From Sphingorhabdus sp. Alg239-R122 (GTDB lineage Bacteria; Pseudomonadota; Alphaproteobacteria; Sphingomonadales; Sphingomonadaceae), in contig NZ_UNRC01000007.1 of the NCBI RefSeq assembly GCF_900537065.1, positions 1 to 64,000 on the forward strand: a stretch of 64,000 bases of DNA, read 5' to 3'. The notes under the pieces are model-generated. The model saw nothing but the letters and a program-made list of their open reading frames with translations. It did no database searches and was not told the DNA's origin. Every line of letters starts with the position of its first letter. Position 1 is the stretch's first letter. Position numbers and translations under genes: made by a program. Positions 26,777 to 36,694 of the stretch are shown one piece after another.

Positions 26777-27352
26777 TTAAGCTGCACGCACCTCAATGAC
26801 TTCAGGAACATAATGTTTCAGAAGCGATTCAATCCCCTGCTTCAGCGTTGCCGAAGAGGAAGGGCAACCGGCACAGGCACCCTGCATCTGAAGATATACG
26901 ATGCCTTCATTGAAGCCGCGATAGACGATATCACCACCATCATTGGCCACTGCAGGGCGGACGCGTGTTTCAATAAGCTCCTTTATCTGTGCTACAATAT
27001 CGGCATCTTCAGGATTTTCTTCCCACTCTTCGTCTTCTGCAGGAACAGAGATGGCAGCAGCCGACCCAGGCTTGAAAAGTGGCATATTTGCTGAAAAATG
27101 ATCAAGCAGCACGGAAAGCACATTTGGTTTCAGATCGCTCCATGGCACACCCTGTGCGGCTGTCACGGAAATGAAATCGCTGCCAAAAAACACACCTGTC
27201 ACATCCCCCAGGTTGAAAAGGGCTTCAGCGAGCGGAGATATCTCCGCATCTTCGGGCGATGCAAAGTCACGTGTTCCACTCTCCATGACGGTTTGTCCAG
27301 GCAGGAACTTTACAGTGGCAGGATTCGGTGTGTTTTCGGTTTCTATCAACAT
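26777..27352 (-). CDS. NifU/Nfu-family iron-sulfur scaffold protein
   Basis: 191-residue Fe-S carrier. The N-terminal Nfu_N domain (MLIETENTPNPATVKFLPG to about 90) is joined to the C-terminal NifU domain with the CxxC cluster ligand in GACAGCPSS (about 155-163). It delivers clusters to apo-enzymes. The ATG at 27352 is chosen because GGGAAG lies 4 nt upstream and conservation begins there; the frame continues 20 codons upstream. It is divergent from the M16 protease. Confidence 0.93.
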   Translation of the reverse strand: MLIETENTPNPATVKFLPGQTVMESGTRDFASPEDAEISPLAEALFNLGDVTGVFFGSDFISVTAAQGVPWSDLKPNVLSVLLDHFSANMPLFKPGSAAAISVPAEDEEWEENPEDADIVAQIKELIETRVRPAVANDGGDIVYRGFNEGIVYLQMQGACAGCPSSSATLKQGIESLLKHYVPEVIEVRAA

Positions 27353-27493
27353 AACTTCCCATGTGGTGTAAAACGATGCTGGCTTCAAGTAGGACTTTTT
27401 TGTTCCCCTCACAGGAGTACACAGGTTCCTGCCAGTTTAAAAATGCATCATATTCACTGGCCAGTAAGAATTGGTCTGTTTATAGCTACTTTC

Positions 27494-30394
27494 ATGAAAA
27501 TAACTTTCCGTTGCACTGCCCTTTCGGCGTTCGCCCTTTCCCTCACGCTATCTGCTTCCCCTGCATTGGCACAGCCGGCACAGCCGGCCGCTACAGAGTC
27601 CGAGCAGGCGGGGGAGACGCCGTGGCTGTATGAAAACAGTAATATTCCAGTTGATACTGAGTGGAAATTCGGCGTTCTGGAAAACGGGCTGCGCTATGCC
27701 GTGCGCAATAATGGTGTGCCGCCTGGGCAGGTGGCTATCCGCATTCGCATTGATGCAGGTTCGCTGATGGAAGAAGACAGTGAACAAGGCTTTGCCCATT
27801 TGCTGGAACATATGACATTTCGTGGGTCAAAATATGTGCCCGACGGCGATGTCATCAAAATCTGGCAACGTTTTGGGGCAACTTTTGGTAGCGACAGCAA
27901 TGCCGAAACCACGCCGACGCAGACAGTTTATAAGCTAGATCTGCCAAATGCGAGCGCGGCTGGACTGGATGAGAGTATCAAGATTTTGTCAGGTATGATC
28001 CGTGAACCGGGCCTGACTGATGTCTCCCTGAAAAGCGAAGTGCCGATCGTGCTCGCTGAACTCAGGGAGCGTGCCGGGGCACAGGCGCGTGTCAGTGATG
28101 CGACGCGGCAGGAGCTTTTTAAGGGGCAGAGGCTGGCCACGCGTTCGCCGATAGGAACCGTTGAAACGCTGATGGCGGCGAATTCCGGATCAGTGCGGGC
28201 TTTTCACAAGCGCTGGTATCGTCCTGAGAATACTGTGATTGTAGTGTCAGGTGATGGCGAACCGGCCATGTTTGCAGAGTTACTCAATAAATATTTCGCC
28301 GATTGGTATGTAAATGGAGCAGCGCAGCCGCATCCAGGTTTTGGCGATCCAAAGCCAGGCCCCGGTGATGATAATGCCATCAGCACGGCTTTCCTTGTCG
28401 AACCGACATTCCCTCATATCGTCAATTACGCTGTTCTTCGCCCATGGCGGCAGGTCAATGACACGATTTCATATAATCAGGGACTTTTCATAGATCTGCT
28501 TGCGACGAGTATGATCCAGAGGCGTCTCGAAGCACGGGCGAGGGGCGGCGGCAGCTTCCTTCAGGCGAATGTGTATCAGGATGATGTAAGCCGTTCTGCG
28601 GACGCAACATTCGTCAATATCATTCCAATTGGCGATGACTGGCAAGCGGCGTTGGATGACGTGCGGTCAGTGATAGAGGATGCACGCATGAATCCGCCAA
28701 CCGAAGAGGAAATCGCGCGTGAGGTGGCGGAATTCGATAATGCGTTGCTCGTGAATGTTGAGACTGCCGATACCGAAGCCGGAGCAAATAAGGCAGACGA
28801 GATAGTAAATGCGGTCGATATTCGTGAAACTGTCGCATCGGCGCAGACTGCACTCAACATATTCCGCGATGCCCGTCCTCTATTTACGCCTGAGAGATTA
28901 CTACAATCGACACAGAAACTTTTTCAGGGCGACGTCACACGCGGGATATTGATCGCGCCAAAGCCTATTGAAAGCGGGACTGAGATGTTGGAGGCCGCGC
29001 TCGCAAAGCGCGTTGAGGCTTCTACAGATGCTCGGCTTTCCGCTGAAAGTATAGGGTTTGATGACTTGCCTGATTTGGGCAAAGCAGGGCAGGTAGTCCA
29101 GACCGAAGACCTGAATATGCTTGGTATGGAAGTGGTGACATTGTCGAATGGCGTGCGTGCGCTGCTTTATTCCAACGATGCTGAAGTTGCCAAGGTTTAC
29201 GTAAAGGTGCGTTTTGGAAATGGGTATAAAGCATTTTCACAAAGCGAAGGCACACAGATATGGGCCGGTGAGACAGCGCTTGTCGATAGCGGAGTAGGCG
29301 ATCTGGATCGGGAGAAGCTTGACCGACTGACAACGGGCCGGGCCATTAACTTCAATTTTGAAATTGATGATGATGCATTTGAGTTCAATGCGACGACAAA
29401 GCCTGCTGACCTTAAGGACCAGTTGCATCTGTTTGCCGCAAAGCTGGCTGCGCCGCGCTGGGACGCGGCCCCGATCACACGGGCAAAGGCGGGTGGGAAG
29501 CTGTCTTATGATAGTTATGACATGGCACCTCAGACCGTCATGGAGCGTGATTTTAGCTGGCTGGTGCGCGGCAATGACAACCGCTGGAAAACGCCGAACC
29601 CCATGGAGCTGGATGCATTGACTCCGGAAGGTTTCCGGTCTGTCTGGGAGCCTATATTATCAAGCGGCCCTATTGAAGTGATGTTGTTCGGGGATTTCAG
29701 GCGTGAAGATGCGATTGCTGCGCTTGAACAGACATTTGGCTCTCTTGGGCCACGTAATATTTCACCGATAGCGGATGGCGCGGAAGAAGTTGATTTCCCA
29801 TCTGATAGCGGTCCGGCAATTTTGCGGCATCGCGGTGATGCGAACCAGGCGGCGGCTGTTATTGCATGGCCCACAGGCGGCGGCCTGCAGGGCGCAAGGG
29901 AGAGCCGACAGCTTGAGATACTGGCATCGCTGTTCAATAATCGCCTGTTTGAAAAATTTCGTGAACAGGCTGGAGCAAGTTACGCACCACAGGTCACGAA
30001 TTTCTGGCCAATAAAATTTCCTAAAGGCGGTTATGTCGCGGCTATCAGCCAGCTGGAACCCAAAAATATTCCATTATTTTTTGAAATTGCCGAAGAAATA
30101 GCCGCTGATTTGACCACGACTCCCGTTAGCGCAGATGAGCTGGCGCGTATCACGGAACCACTTAAACAGATCATTGAACGCTCCAGCACAGGCAATTCAT
30201 TCTGGATGTGGCAATTGGAAGGTGCCTCATATGACCGCAGGATCGTGCAGGCACTTCGGACGTTATATGGTGACTATACCGTGACCACGCCGGTACAGAT
30301 GCAGGCACTCGCGCAAAAATATCTATCTGGAAACAAATGGAAAATGATGATTTTGCCTGAGGGACAGGAAGCAGGTAAAAAAATGAGCGACTAA
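27494..30394 (+). CDS. M16-family zinc metallopeptidase (pitrilysin-like), exported
   Basis: 966-residue protease with signal peptide ending PALAQ (about residue 27). The inverted zinc motif H-x2-E-H is His102-Leu-Leu-Glu105-His106 in FAHLLEHMTFRG. Two M16 half-molecules are present (about 55-500 and 530-950); the second lacks the zinc motif, as is normal. It probably degrades peptides in the periplasm or outer-membrane face. The reading frame extends upstream over the nfu region but the signal peptide fixes the start. The ribosome site is weak. Confidence 0.92.
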   Translation: MKITFRCTALSAFALSLTLSASPALAQPAQPAATESEQAGETPWLYENSNIPVDTEWKFGVLENGLRYAVRNNGVPPGQVAIRIRIDAGSLMEEDSEQGFAHLLEHMTFRGSKYVPDGDVIKIWQRFGATFGSDSNAETTPTQTVYKLDLPNASAAGLDESIKILSGMIREPGLTDVSLKSEVPIVLAELRERAGAQARVSDATRQELFKGQRLATRSPIGTVETLMAANSGSVRAFHKRWYRPENTVIVVSGDGEPAMFAELLNKYFADWYVNGAAQPHPGFGDPKPGPGDDNAISTAFLVEPTFPHIVNYAVLRPWRQVNDTISYNQGLFIDLLATSMIQRRLEARARGGGSFLQANVYQDDVSRSADATFVNIIPIGDDWQAALDDVRSVIEDARMNPPTEEEIAREVAEFDNALLVNVETADTEAGANKADEIVNAVDIRETVASAQTALNIFRDARPLFTPERLLQSTQKLFQGDVTRGILIAPKPIESGTEMLEAALAKRVEASTDARLSAESIGFDDLPDLGKAGQVVQTEDLNMLGMEVVTLSNGVRALLYSNDAEVAKVYVKVRFGNGYKAFSQSEGTQIWAGETALVDSGVGDLDREKLDRLTTGRAINFNFEIDDDAFEFNATTKPADLKDQLHLFAAKLAAPRWDAAPITRAKAGGKLSYDSYDMAPQTVMERDFSWLVRGNDNRWKTPNPMELDALTPEGFRSVWEPILSSGPIEVMLFGDFRREDAIAALEQTFGSLGPRNISPIADGAEEVDFPSDSGPAILRHRGDANQAAAVIAWPTGGGLQGARESRQLEILASLFNNRLFEKFREQAGASYAPQVTNFWPIKFPKGGYVAAISQLEPKNIPLFFEIAEEIAADLTTTPVSADELARITEPLKQIIERSSTGNSFWMWQLEGASYDRRIVQALRTLYGDYTVTTPVQMQALAQKYLSGNKWKMMILPEGQEAGKKMSD

Positions 30395-30410
30395 AATAAT
30401 CGCCCATTTT
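30380..30410. terminator. Weak bidirectional terminator between convergent genes
   Basis: An AT-flanked inverted repeat (AAAATGAGCGA against TCGCCCATTTT) spans the stop codon of the protease gene, facing the convergent small gene at 30428. The A- and T-runs at the two ends allow use on both strands. One mismatch makes the stem weak. Confidence 0.35.
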
Positions 30411-30427
30411 AGAAGTGCTTTGTAAGC

Positions 30428-30694
30428 TCAGGGGTTTGTAGGCTGGTCAATATCCGGAACTTCGATTTCTTCGCCATCAGAATCTGGCAGAAGCAATATG
30501 CCTACAAGAGCAGTTGCGGTTGCCAGTACAGCGATGATCACATTTGTACTGTCGCCTTCAAGTTCAGCTACTGCCTTTTGTTTTTCTTGCACACGTTCAA
30601 CAGCGGCAGTTTCCTGACTTGCCTGCGCCAGAATTGGCGAAGCAACTGATGACAGAACTGCTACACCTGATAGCGTTATGTCTTTGACGTTCAT
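30428..30694 (-). CDS. Small exported membrane protein, unknown
   Basis: 88 residues. A signal-peptide-like N-terminus ends PILAQ (about 24), then comes a charged helix with ETAAVERVQEKQKAVAELEG, a TM helix (about 49-66) and an acidic, proline-rich tail. AGGAGAAA precedes the ATG at 30694. No family recognised; the shape (single-pass, short coiled helix outside) suggests a small envelope protein. Confidence 0.6.
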   Translation of the reverse strand: MNVKDITLSGVAVLSSVASPILAQASQETAAVERVQEKQKAVAELEGDSTNVIIAVLATATALVGILLLPDSDGEEIEVPDIDQPTNP

Positions 30695-30930
30695 GTAATA
30701 TTTCTCCTTCAATTTGAGTCGAATGGCGATTGAATTTGTGTGTATCAATCAAAATTTCGTGAAATTCTCCATCATCGTACCAACATGTTCGGCCCTGCAA
30801 TGCCTTGTGCCGCAAAAGTGATGCAAAACTTGCCGCTATCATGGTGCAAAGAAATTATGTTAGTGCCGATTGTGAATGCATATGCTTAAATGACAGAATG
30901 ACGCATTTTGATACGATGATGGAGATTTTA

Positions 30931-32304
30931 GTGGCTGCAAATTGGCAACCTGATAGCTGGAAAGAGCATAAAGCACTGCATATTCCTGAATATGGTGATG
31001 CAGATGCATTGGCAGAGGCCGAACGGACGCTTGGCAGCTATCCCCCTCTTGTTTTTGCCGGTGAAGCACGCAATTTGAAAGCTGACCTTGCCGAAGTGGC
31101 GGCGGGGAAGGCGTTTCTGCTGCAGGGCGGCGACTGTGCGGAAAGCTTCGCCGAGTTTCACCCCAATAATATTCGCGATACATTCCGTGTGATTTTGCAA
31201 ATGGCAGTGGTATTGACCTATGCGTCGAAGCTTCCGGTTGTGAAAGTAGGGCGTATGGCCGGACAATTTGCTAAGCCGCGTTCCTCGCCGGTTGAGAATG
31301 TGGATGGCAGAGAGCTACCCAGCTATCGTGGTGATATTATCAATGGCATAGAATTTGACGCAGAGCTGCGTGAACCCGATCCGCAGCGTATGGTACGTGC
31401 CTATAGCCAGGCTGCGGCGACACTGAACCTGCTCCGGGCGTTTTCAACGGGTGGTTATGCCAATCTGCAACAGGTGCATGGCTGGACGCATGATTTTATG
31501 GGCCGAAGCCCATGGGCAAAAAAATATGCTGAAATGGCTGACAGGATCAGTGAAGCACTGGATTTCATGGAGGCGTGCGGGATTAATCCTGATACAGTGC
31601 CGCAACTTAAGGCAACGCAATTCTATACCAGCCATGAAGCTTTGCTGCTCCCTTATGAACAGGCAATGACGCGGCAGGATTCGCTGACAGGCGACTGGTA
31701 CGACACGTCGGCACATTTCCTGTGGATTGGTGACCGCACACGTTTCGACGGGTCGGCACATGTTGAATATATGCGCGGTATTGGCAACCCGATTGGGATG
31801 AAATGTGGGCCCAGCCTGGAACCGGATGCATTAATTCGTATGTTGGACATGCTCAACCCGGCCCGTGAACCAGGCCGCATTACACTTATTACCCGGTATG
31901 GGCATGACAAGATTGAGGCTGGTCTTCCCAAACTTGTACGGGCGGTCAAAGCGGAAGGGCACCCGGTTATCTGGTCCTGTGATCCAATGCACGGCAATGT
32001 CATAAAGGCTGCGAGTGGCTATAAAACCCGTCCGTTTGAACGCATCCTATCCGAAGTACGCGGCTTTTTTGCCGTGCACAGAGCAGAAGGTACGACTGCT
32101 GGCGGTATACATGTCGAAATGACAGGTCAGAATGTTACCGAGTGCACTGGCGGCGCCGTTGCCATTACGGATGAGGCATTGGGTGATCGCTATCACACAC
32201 ATTGCGACCCCCGTTTGAATGCGGCACAGTCGCTTGAACTGGCATTTACGCTGGCGGAAATGCTGAATAGCGAAATGGCGACACGCGGACGCGAAGCGGC
32301 ATGA
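30931..32304 (+). CDS. 3-deoxy-7-phosphoheptulonate synthase, class II
   Basis: Plant-type (class II) DAHP synthase, 457 residues, first step of the shikimate pathway (PEP plus erythrose-4-phosphate). Recognised by ANWQPDSW at the start, [47 protein letters not shown] and [15 protein letters not shown]. The start is set to the GTG at 30931 because GGAG lies 6 nt upstream and family members begin with AxNWxPxSW; the open frame to 30805 adds unrelated residues. The small gene at 32327 follows. Confidence 0.95.
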   Translation: MAANWQPDSWKEHKALHIPEYGDADALAEAERTLGSYPPLVFAGEARNLKADLAEVAAGKAFLLQGGDCAESFAEFHPNNIRDTFRVILQMAVVLTYASKLPVVKVGRMAGQFAKPRSSPVENVDGRELPSYRGDIINGIEFDAELREPDPQRMVRAYSQAAATLNLLRAFSTGGYANLQQVHGWTHDFMGRSPWAKKYAEMADRISEALDFMEACGINPDTVPQLKATQFYTSHEALLLPYEQAMTRQDSLTGDWYDTSAHFLWIGDRTRFDGSAHVEYMRGIGNPIGMKCGPSLEPDALIRMLDMLNPAREPGRITLITRYGHDKIEAGLPKLVRAVKAEGHPVIWSCDPMHGNVIKAASGYKTRPFERILSEVRGFFAVHRAEGTTAGGIHVEMTGQNVTECTGGAVAITDEALGDRYHTHCDPRLNAAQSLELAFTLAEMLNSEMATRGREAA

Positions 32305-32326
32305 TATGGAAAACAGGAGTGTGATT

Positions 32327-32479
32327 GTGCAGAGGGAAGTTGTGAAAACGGGTCTGTCCTTTGGCAGTGCACTCGCCATTGTCATAAGCTATGTAGCCCA
32401 TAAGAGTATTTTATGGGCAATTATCCACGGTTTCTTCTCCTGGTTCTATGTCATTTACTACGTCCTGACACAAAAGTGA
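32327..32479 (+). CDS. Conserved small membrane protein
   Basis: A 50-residue protein starting at GTG with AGGAG 7 nt upstream; a second in-frame GTG at 32342 (GAGGGA upstream) would give 45 residues. The body LSFGSALAIVISY, then SILWAIIHGFFSWFYVIYY, matches a short two-helix protein I recall from varied bacteria with no known function. It begins 22 nt after the DAHP synthase stop and is probably on the same transcript. Confidence 0.65.
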   Translation: MQREVVKTGLSFGSALAIVISYVAHKSILWAIIHGFFSWFYVIYYVLTQK

Positions 32480-32537
32480 GACGGATGCGTTAAGCATAGT
32501 TTGCAATAAACAAATGTGCGGGGCATATAATCATTCC

Positions 32538-33815
32538 ATGACCTTTCACAATTTTGCAAAACCGTTCCTATACCTTGCCGCGGCTTTGCATTTGGCCCTG
32601 CCAGTACAGGCCCATGCAGACAGTGCAGCTGAACAGGCATCGACCAGCGCACTGGCAAAGGATTATGACAGGGTTATAAACCAGCTTGTTACCATCACCG
32701 AAATTCCGGCACCTCCGTTTAAGGAACAGGCGCGCGGAGAATGGATGATGGCAGAATTCGCACGGCTGGGGCTGAAAGATGTGACCCGGGATAAGGAAGG
32801 CAACATTCTTGCCATTCGTCGCGGTTCAGCGCCGGAAGGTACAAAGTTGCTGGTTGTGTCTGCGCATCTTGACACGGTTTTCCCTGAGGGAACTGAAATC
32901 AAGGTTACACGCGATGGCGACATATTAAGAGCGCCTGGCATTGGTGATGACAGCCTCGGCCTGACTGCACTGTTGGCATGGGTGCGCGCAATGAACACAG
33001 CAGGCATAGCCCATGAGAATGATATTCTTTTTGTCGCAACTGTTGGTGAAGAGGGCGTGGGTGACCTGCGCGGCGTGCGGCATATCTTTACTGAGGGACA
33101 ATATCGCGGCCGCATCGGCGCATTTATTTCTGTTGATGGCAGCAAACCTGCACGCATTGTACACCGTGCAGTGGGGTCCAAGCGCTACCGCGTTACGTTT
33201 AAGGGGCCCGGTGGCCATAGCTACGGCGCTTACGGCATTGTGAACCCCATGGCCGCCATGGCGGATGCAGTGCGCAGGCTTTATGATGTGCATGTTCCAG
33301 CAGACCCAAAGACAACATATTCGGCGAGTGTCGTTTCAGGAGGACGTTCGGTTAACACAATTCCTGACAGTATTTCGCTGGAAGTTGATATGCGTTCACC
33401 GGCACCCGATCAGCTGAAACGGCTGGAAGACCGTTTTTTGACAATTGTCGATCAGGCTGTGGAAGCAGAAAATTTCGCACGTAGCACACAATACGGAAAA
33501 ATTTCCGTTGAAAAGTTACGCATTGGTGACCGGCCCGCTGGTATGACCAGAGTAGAGCACCCATTAGTAAAAACAGCCGTTGCAACTCTTGAATCTTATG
33601 GTTTTGAACCTGAATTGCGTGCTTCATCGACAGATTCCAACGTGGCGATGAGTGCCGGAATTCCTGCCATTACGATTGGCACGGGTGCAGGCGGCGGGCG
33701 TGCACATGCGGTGGATGAGTATTTGAATGTTGCTCGTGATGATTTTATACGCGGACTTTCTGCAGGATTGATATTGGTTCTGCGTGCAGCCGAGCTGGAC
33801 TATGAGGATGACTAG
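32538..33815 (+). CDS. Exported M20-family metallopeptidase
   Basis: 425-residue protein with signal peptide ending VQAHA (about 27). Zinc ligands and catalytic residues of the M20 family are visible: SAHLDTVFP (His, Asp), GIGDDSLGL (bridging Asp), VGEEGVGDLRG (catalytic Glu and ligand), and HAVDEY near the end. The dimerisation (lid) domain is about 215-325. Resembles PepT-like aminotripeptidases or carboxypeptidases acting in the periplasm. The next gene overlaps its stop by 14 nt. Confidence 0.88.
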   Translation: MTFHNFAKPFLYLAAALHLALPVQAHADSAAEQASTSALAKDYDRVINQLVTITEIPAPPFKEQARGEWMMAEFARLGLKDVTRDKEGNILAIRRGSAPEGTKLLVVSAHLDTVFPEGTEIKVTRDGDILRAPGIGDDSLGLTALLAWVRAMNTAGIAHENDILFVATVGEEGVGDLRGVRHIFTEGQYRGRIGAFISVDGSKPARIVHRAVGSKRYRVTFKGPGGHSYGAYGIVNPMAAMADAVRRLYDVHVPADPKTTYSASVVSGGRSVNTIPDSISLEVDMRSPAPDQLKRLEDRFLTIVDQAVEAENFARSTQYGKISVEKLRIGDRPAGMTRVEHPLVKTAVATLESYGFEPELRASSTDSNVAMSAGIPAITIGTGAGGGRAHAVDEYLNVARDDFIRGLSAGLILVLRAAELDYEDD

Positions 33816-34362
33816 AACTGGTCACAAAGATATTGGCGTTCTGTCTGCCATGGCCTTCATGCTGATTTTGCCGGGCTGTGCCCCGATCGTTGAAACATAT
33901 ATCCGGTCAGGCGGCGTGGCACCTCTGGCTGAAACAGGGCAATATATTTTTGCAAGCCCGCCCGGCAATGTGAGTCCTCTGCATATCAAGGCAAAAAACC
34001 TTGTTGCAGATTCACTCCACCTCAAAAACTGGACAGAGTCCACTCATGCACAATATGTGGTGTCCGTGGGCGTATCTTCGCTACCGTCTGACCTGGAGGT
34101 ATATGAAAATTCAGGTGAGGGCACTGGTAAGACGATTATTGCAAGACGTCCTGAGGAAAAGGGAGTTTTGGGCAATTGTAGTGCCATACACCACCGGTTG
34201 GATGTAAAGATCTTCCGTATTTCCGATGGCCGCAACATGTTTTCGGGAACGGCATCTGAATATCACTGCAAGGCTAGCATTGACGATACACTTCCGTTCC
34301 TGACCAACGCCGCGCTGCGCAATTTTGGGCGGCGGGCAGAATCTGCCATCGAAAAACGCTAG
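33802..34362 (+). CDS. Putative lipoprotein, DUF4136-like
   Basis: 186 residues with a hydrophobic leader ending in the lipobox LPGC. The remainder, with GQYIFASPP, an Ala/Lys-rich helix, QYVVSVGVSSLP, VKIFRISDGRNMFSGTASEY, is an alpha/beta pattern like DUF4136 lipoproteins, but I am not certain. The ATG at 33802 overlaps the M20 stop, indicating coupling; a second ATG at 33808 is possible. Its stop overlaps the kinase stop on the other strand within the palindrome CTAG. Confidence 0.6.
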   Translation: MRMTRTGHKDIGVLSAMAFMLILPGCAPIVETYIRSGGVAPLAETGQYIFASPPGNVSPLHIKAKNLVADSLHLKNWTESTHAQYVVSVGVSSLPSDLEVYENSGEGTGKTIIARRPEEKGVLGNCSAIHHRLDVKIFRISDGRNMFSGTASEYHCKASIDDTLPFLTNAALRNFGRRAESAIEKR

Positions 34363-36650
34363 AGTCCGTCTGGCTCCTGTGCAACAGGCAGGATCAGCTT
34401 GAACGTGGCACCGCCATCACGGGCGTTACTCGCGCTTATTTCTCCACCATGTCGCGCAATAACATTTTCAACATGGAAAAGGCCAAGTCCTATACCTTTA
34501 ACACGTGCACGCACATTACCTCGCTGACTTGAAAATTTGCCAAACAGTTCGGGTAGGAGGTTTTCGGCAATGCCGCCGCCTTCATCGACAATAGCCGCGC
34601 TGACATAATGTTCCTTGCCAAGCTGCCTGAGGCGCAACGTTACGGTAATTTTGCCATGATCAGGACTATATTTGATTGCATTGTCAAACAGGTTGGTAAC
34701 TGCCCGAAACAGACTGTTGCGTTCACCCGAAACAAAAGCGTCTTCACTGCGATCGTCAAAAATGAATTCGATATCGCGTGCAGATGCGAGTGGCCATAAA
34801 CCATCGGCTGCCTCGTGCATCAGGTCAGACAGTAATATGTCTTCAGGATCGAACTCCTGCGTTTTCATGCGCGCGACATCAACAAAGTTATCCGCTAGGT
34901 TGAGCGTACGGTTTGCCTGTGAGGCAATTCGGTCGTCAATATCACCCAGATCAGTTTTCGCAGGCAGTTTTTCCAGCAGTGCCAATATCGCAGCCTGCGG
35001 TGCACGCATGTCATGTGAAAGCAGTTGCAGCACTTCTTCACGCTCCGCCTGTGCGTTCGCCATAGCTGTAATATCTGCCATATAGATGACATGCCCGCGG
35101 ATATAGCCTTCACCGGATTTTACAGCGGCGCAGCGAAGGGCATAGCTATTGCCATTGCGTGCGGTAAACTCCGTATAGCCAACCTGTGTGTCGCCCTGGA
35201 TAAATTCGGCCCGTATGGCGGTGTTTAGATACTCTGCAACGTATTCCCAATCATTTTCATTCACATAGCCGAGAAGCAATTCCTTGAGATTCTGCCCCTC
35301 TACGCTATGACCCAAAATGGCGTTGGCCGCGTTATTGGAAAGTAGGATGTCATTTTTCAAATCTGCCACCAACATGGGATCCGGCAGGTGCGTGAGCGTA
35401 TCGGACACAAACCGGCGTAGGTCGCGCATCTGTGAAATGGCGTGCTTCATTTTCTCTGCCTGTTCGGTGACTATATCAACAGGTGTGAACCCTGAATCCG
35501 GCAGAGGAAGAGGGGGAAGTGCCGCGTCCATCTGGTCGAGTTCACTTTCCATATAATCACTTGTCGCTTGCAGGCGGCGCCAGCCCCATGTCGGATAGAT
35601 AAAAGCCAACCCGGCAAGCGCTGCACCTGGAGCAAACCAGATTGAGAAGAATAGTCCTGTGACGGTTGCAGCGAGCAAAATGGCGATTAATCCAATCGCA
35701 ACCGTTAACGTTGTGCGTGGTTTCCAGCGCCAGAGCCCTATAAGCAGTATCCAGCTGGGCAGGAGCGAGAGGATAATATGCATGATATTACCCACAGGCT
35801 TGATAAAACCACCCTTCATCATTGTATTGAGATAATTGGCCATGATGGTCACACCTGCCAATTGCCCGCGATTTCCAGCAACGCTGTACTGGTCTCCCAT
35901 ACCCGCCGCGGTTGCACCGATCAGGACATATTTATCTTCCAGAAAAGCAGCTGGAATCTGCCCCTCGGCCAGACTCTCATAACTGATATAGGTAAAGTTG
36001 GCACGTGGTTGAAAAGGCAGCATGAAGGGCTGCGTGCAATCTTCTGCTTTTGCCGCAACAGACTTTTCGCCAGCGCCGTGTATATAAACACGTTCCATCA
36101 GGTGCCACCGCGAAGGCTCACCTTCCTGCATGCGGAAACAAGGTTCTATACGGCGTAAAATACCATCGCTATCGGGGCGAAGGTTGACATGGCCTATATC
36201 TTTTGCGGCGTGCGTAAACATGTCGATTGGTAACAACTCGTCATATTCACGGCCATTGCTGCCTGGGGTGATATATTGCAGGGGCAGGAAAACATTGCCA
36301 TTGCTCGCGATCGCATCGGCCAATGCGGAATCATTTGCCGCATCTCCTTTTTCGGTAAGCAATATGTCAAAGGCAATGGCTTTTGGCTGGGCTTTTTCCA
36401 AAGCACTGAATGTGTCTAAGTGCCGTGTACGCGGCCATGGCCATTTGCCGAAACTGGCAAGGCTGGGCTCATCAATGCCGACTATGACAATATTTTCTGG
36501 TTTGGCAGGTTTGTGAAGGCGGCTTGCTGAATCATATAATAGGCTGTCGAGCCTCTCCACGCCGTGGAAAAGTGAAATTGTTGTGACTAGAATCGTTGCC
36601 AGCGCCGCAATGACGCCCCATTCAATCCATAGCCGTGTGCGCAGTTTCAT
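34359..36650 (-). CDS. CHASE2-PAS sensor histidine kinase
   Basis: 763-residue kinase. An N-terminal TM helix (about 11-28), an extracytoplasmic CHASE2 sensor domain (about 32-280, with IVIVGIDEPSLASFGKWPWPR and YVLIGATAAGMGDQY), three TM helices (about 288-307, 313-334, 337-355), a PAS domain (about 415-530), HisKA with phospho-acceptor His546 in LSHDMRAPQ, and HATPase_c (NLFDNAIKYSP, DEGGGI, GIGLGLFHVENV). It is the last gene of an operon with a LysM-FecR protein and a response regulator and is the obvious partner of the latter. The signal is unknown. Confidence 0.93.
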   Translation of the reverse strand: MKLRTRLWIEWGVIAALATILVTTISLFHGVERLDSLLYDSASRLHKPAKPENIVIVGIDEPSLASFGKWPWPRTRHLDTFSALEKAQPKAIAFDILLTEKGDAANDSALADAIASNGNVFLPLQYITPGSNGREYDELLPIDMFTHAAKDIGHVNLRPDSDGILRRIEPCFRMQEGEPSRWHLMERVYIHGAGEKSVAAKAEDCTQPFMLPFQPRANFTYISYESLAEGQIPAAFLEDKYVLIGATAAGMGDQYSVAGNRGQLAGVTIMANYLNTMMKGGFIKPVGNIMHIILSLLPSWILLIGLWRWKPRTTLTVAIGLIAILLAATVTGLFFSIWFAPGAALAGLAFIYPTWGWRRLQATSDYMESELDQMDAALPPLPLPDSGFTPVDIVTEQAEKMKHAISQMRDLRRFVSDTLTHLPDPMLVADLKNDILLSNNAANAILGHSVEGQNLKELLLGYVNENDWEYVAEYLNTAIRAEFIQGDTQVGYTEFTARNGNSYALRCAAVKSGEGYIRGHVIYMADITAMANAQAEREEVLQLLSHDMRAPQAAILALLEKLPAKTDLGDIDDRIASQANRTLNLADNFVDVARMKTQEFDPEDILLSDLMHEAADGLWPLASARDIEFIFDDRSEDAFVSGERNSLFRAVTNLFDNAIKYSPDHGKITVTLRLRQLGKEHYVSAAIVDEGGGIAENLLPELFGKFSSQRGNVRARVKGIGLGLFHVENVIARHGGEISASNARDGGATFKLILPVAQEPDGL

Positions 36651-36694
36651 GTGGCCATGGCCTTATCAGCGGGTAGGCATCATTGCAAATCAGC

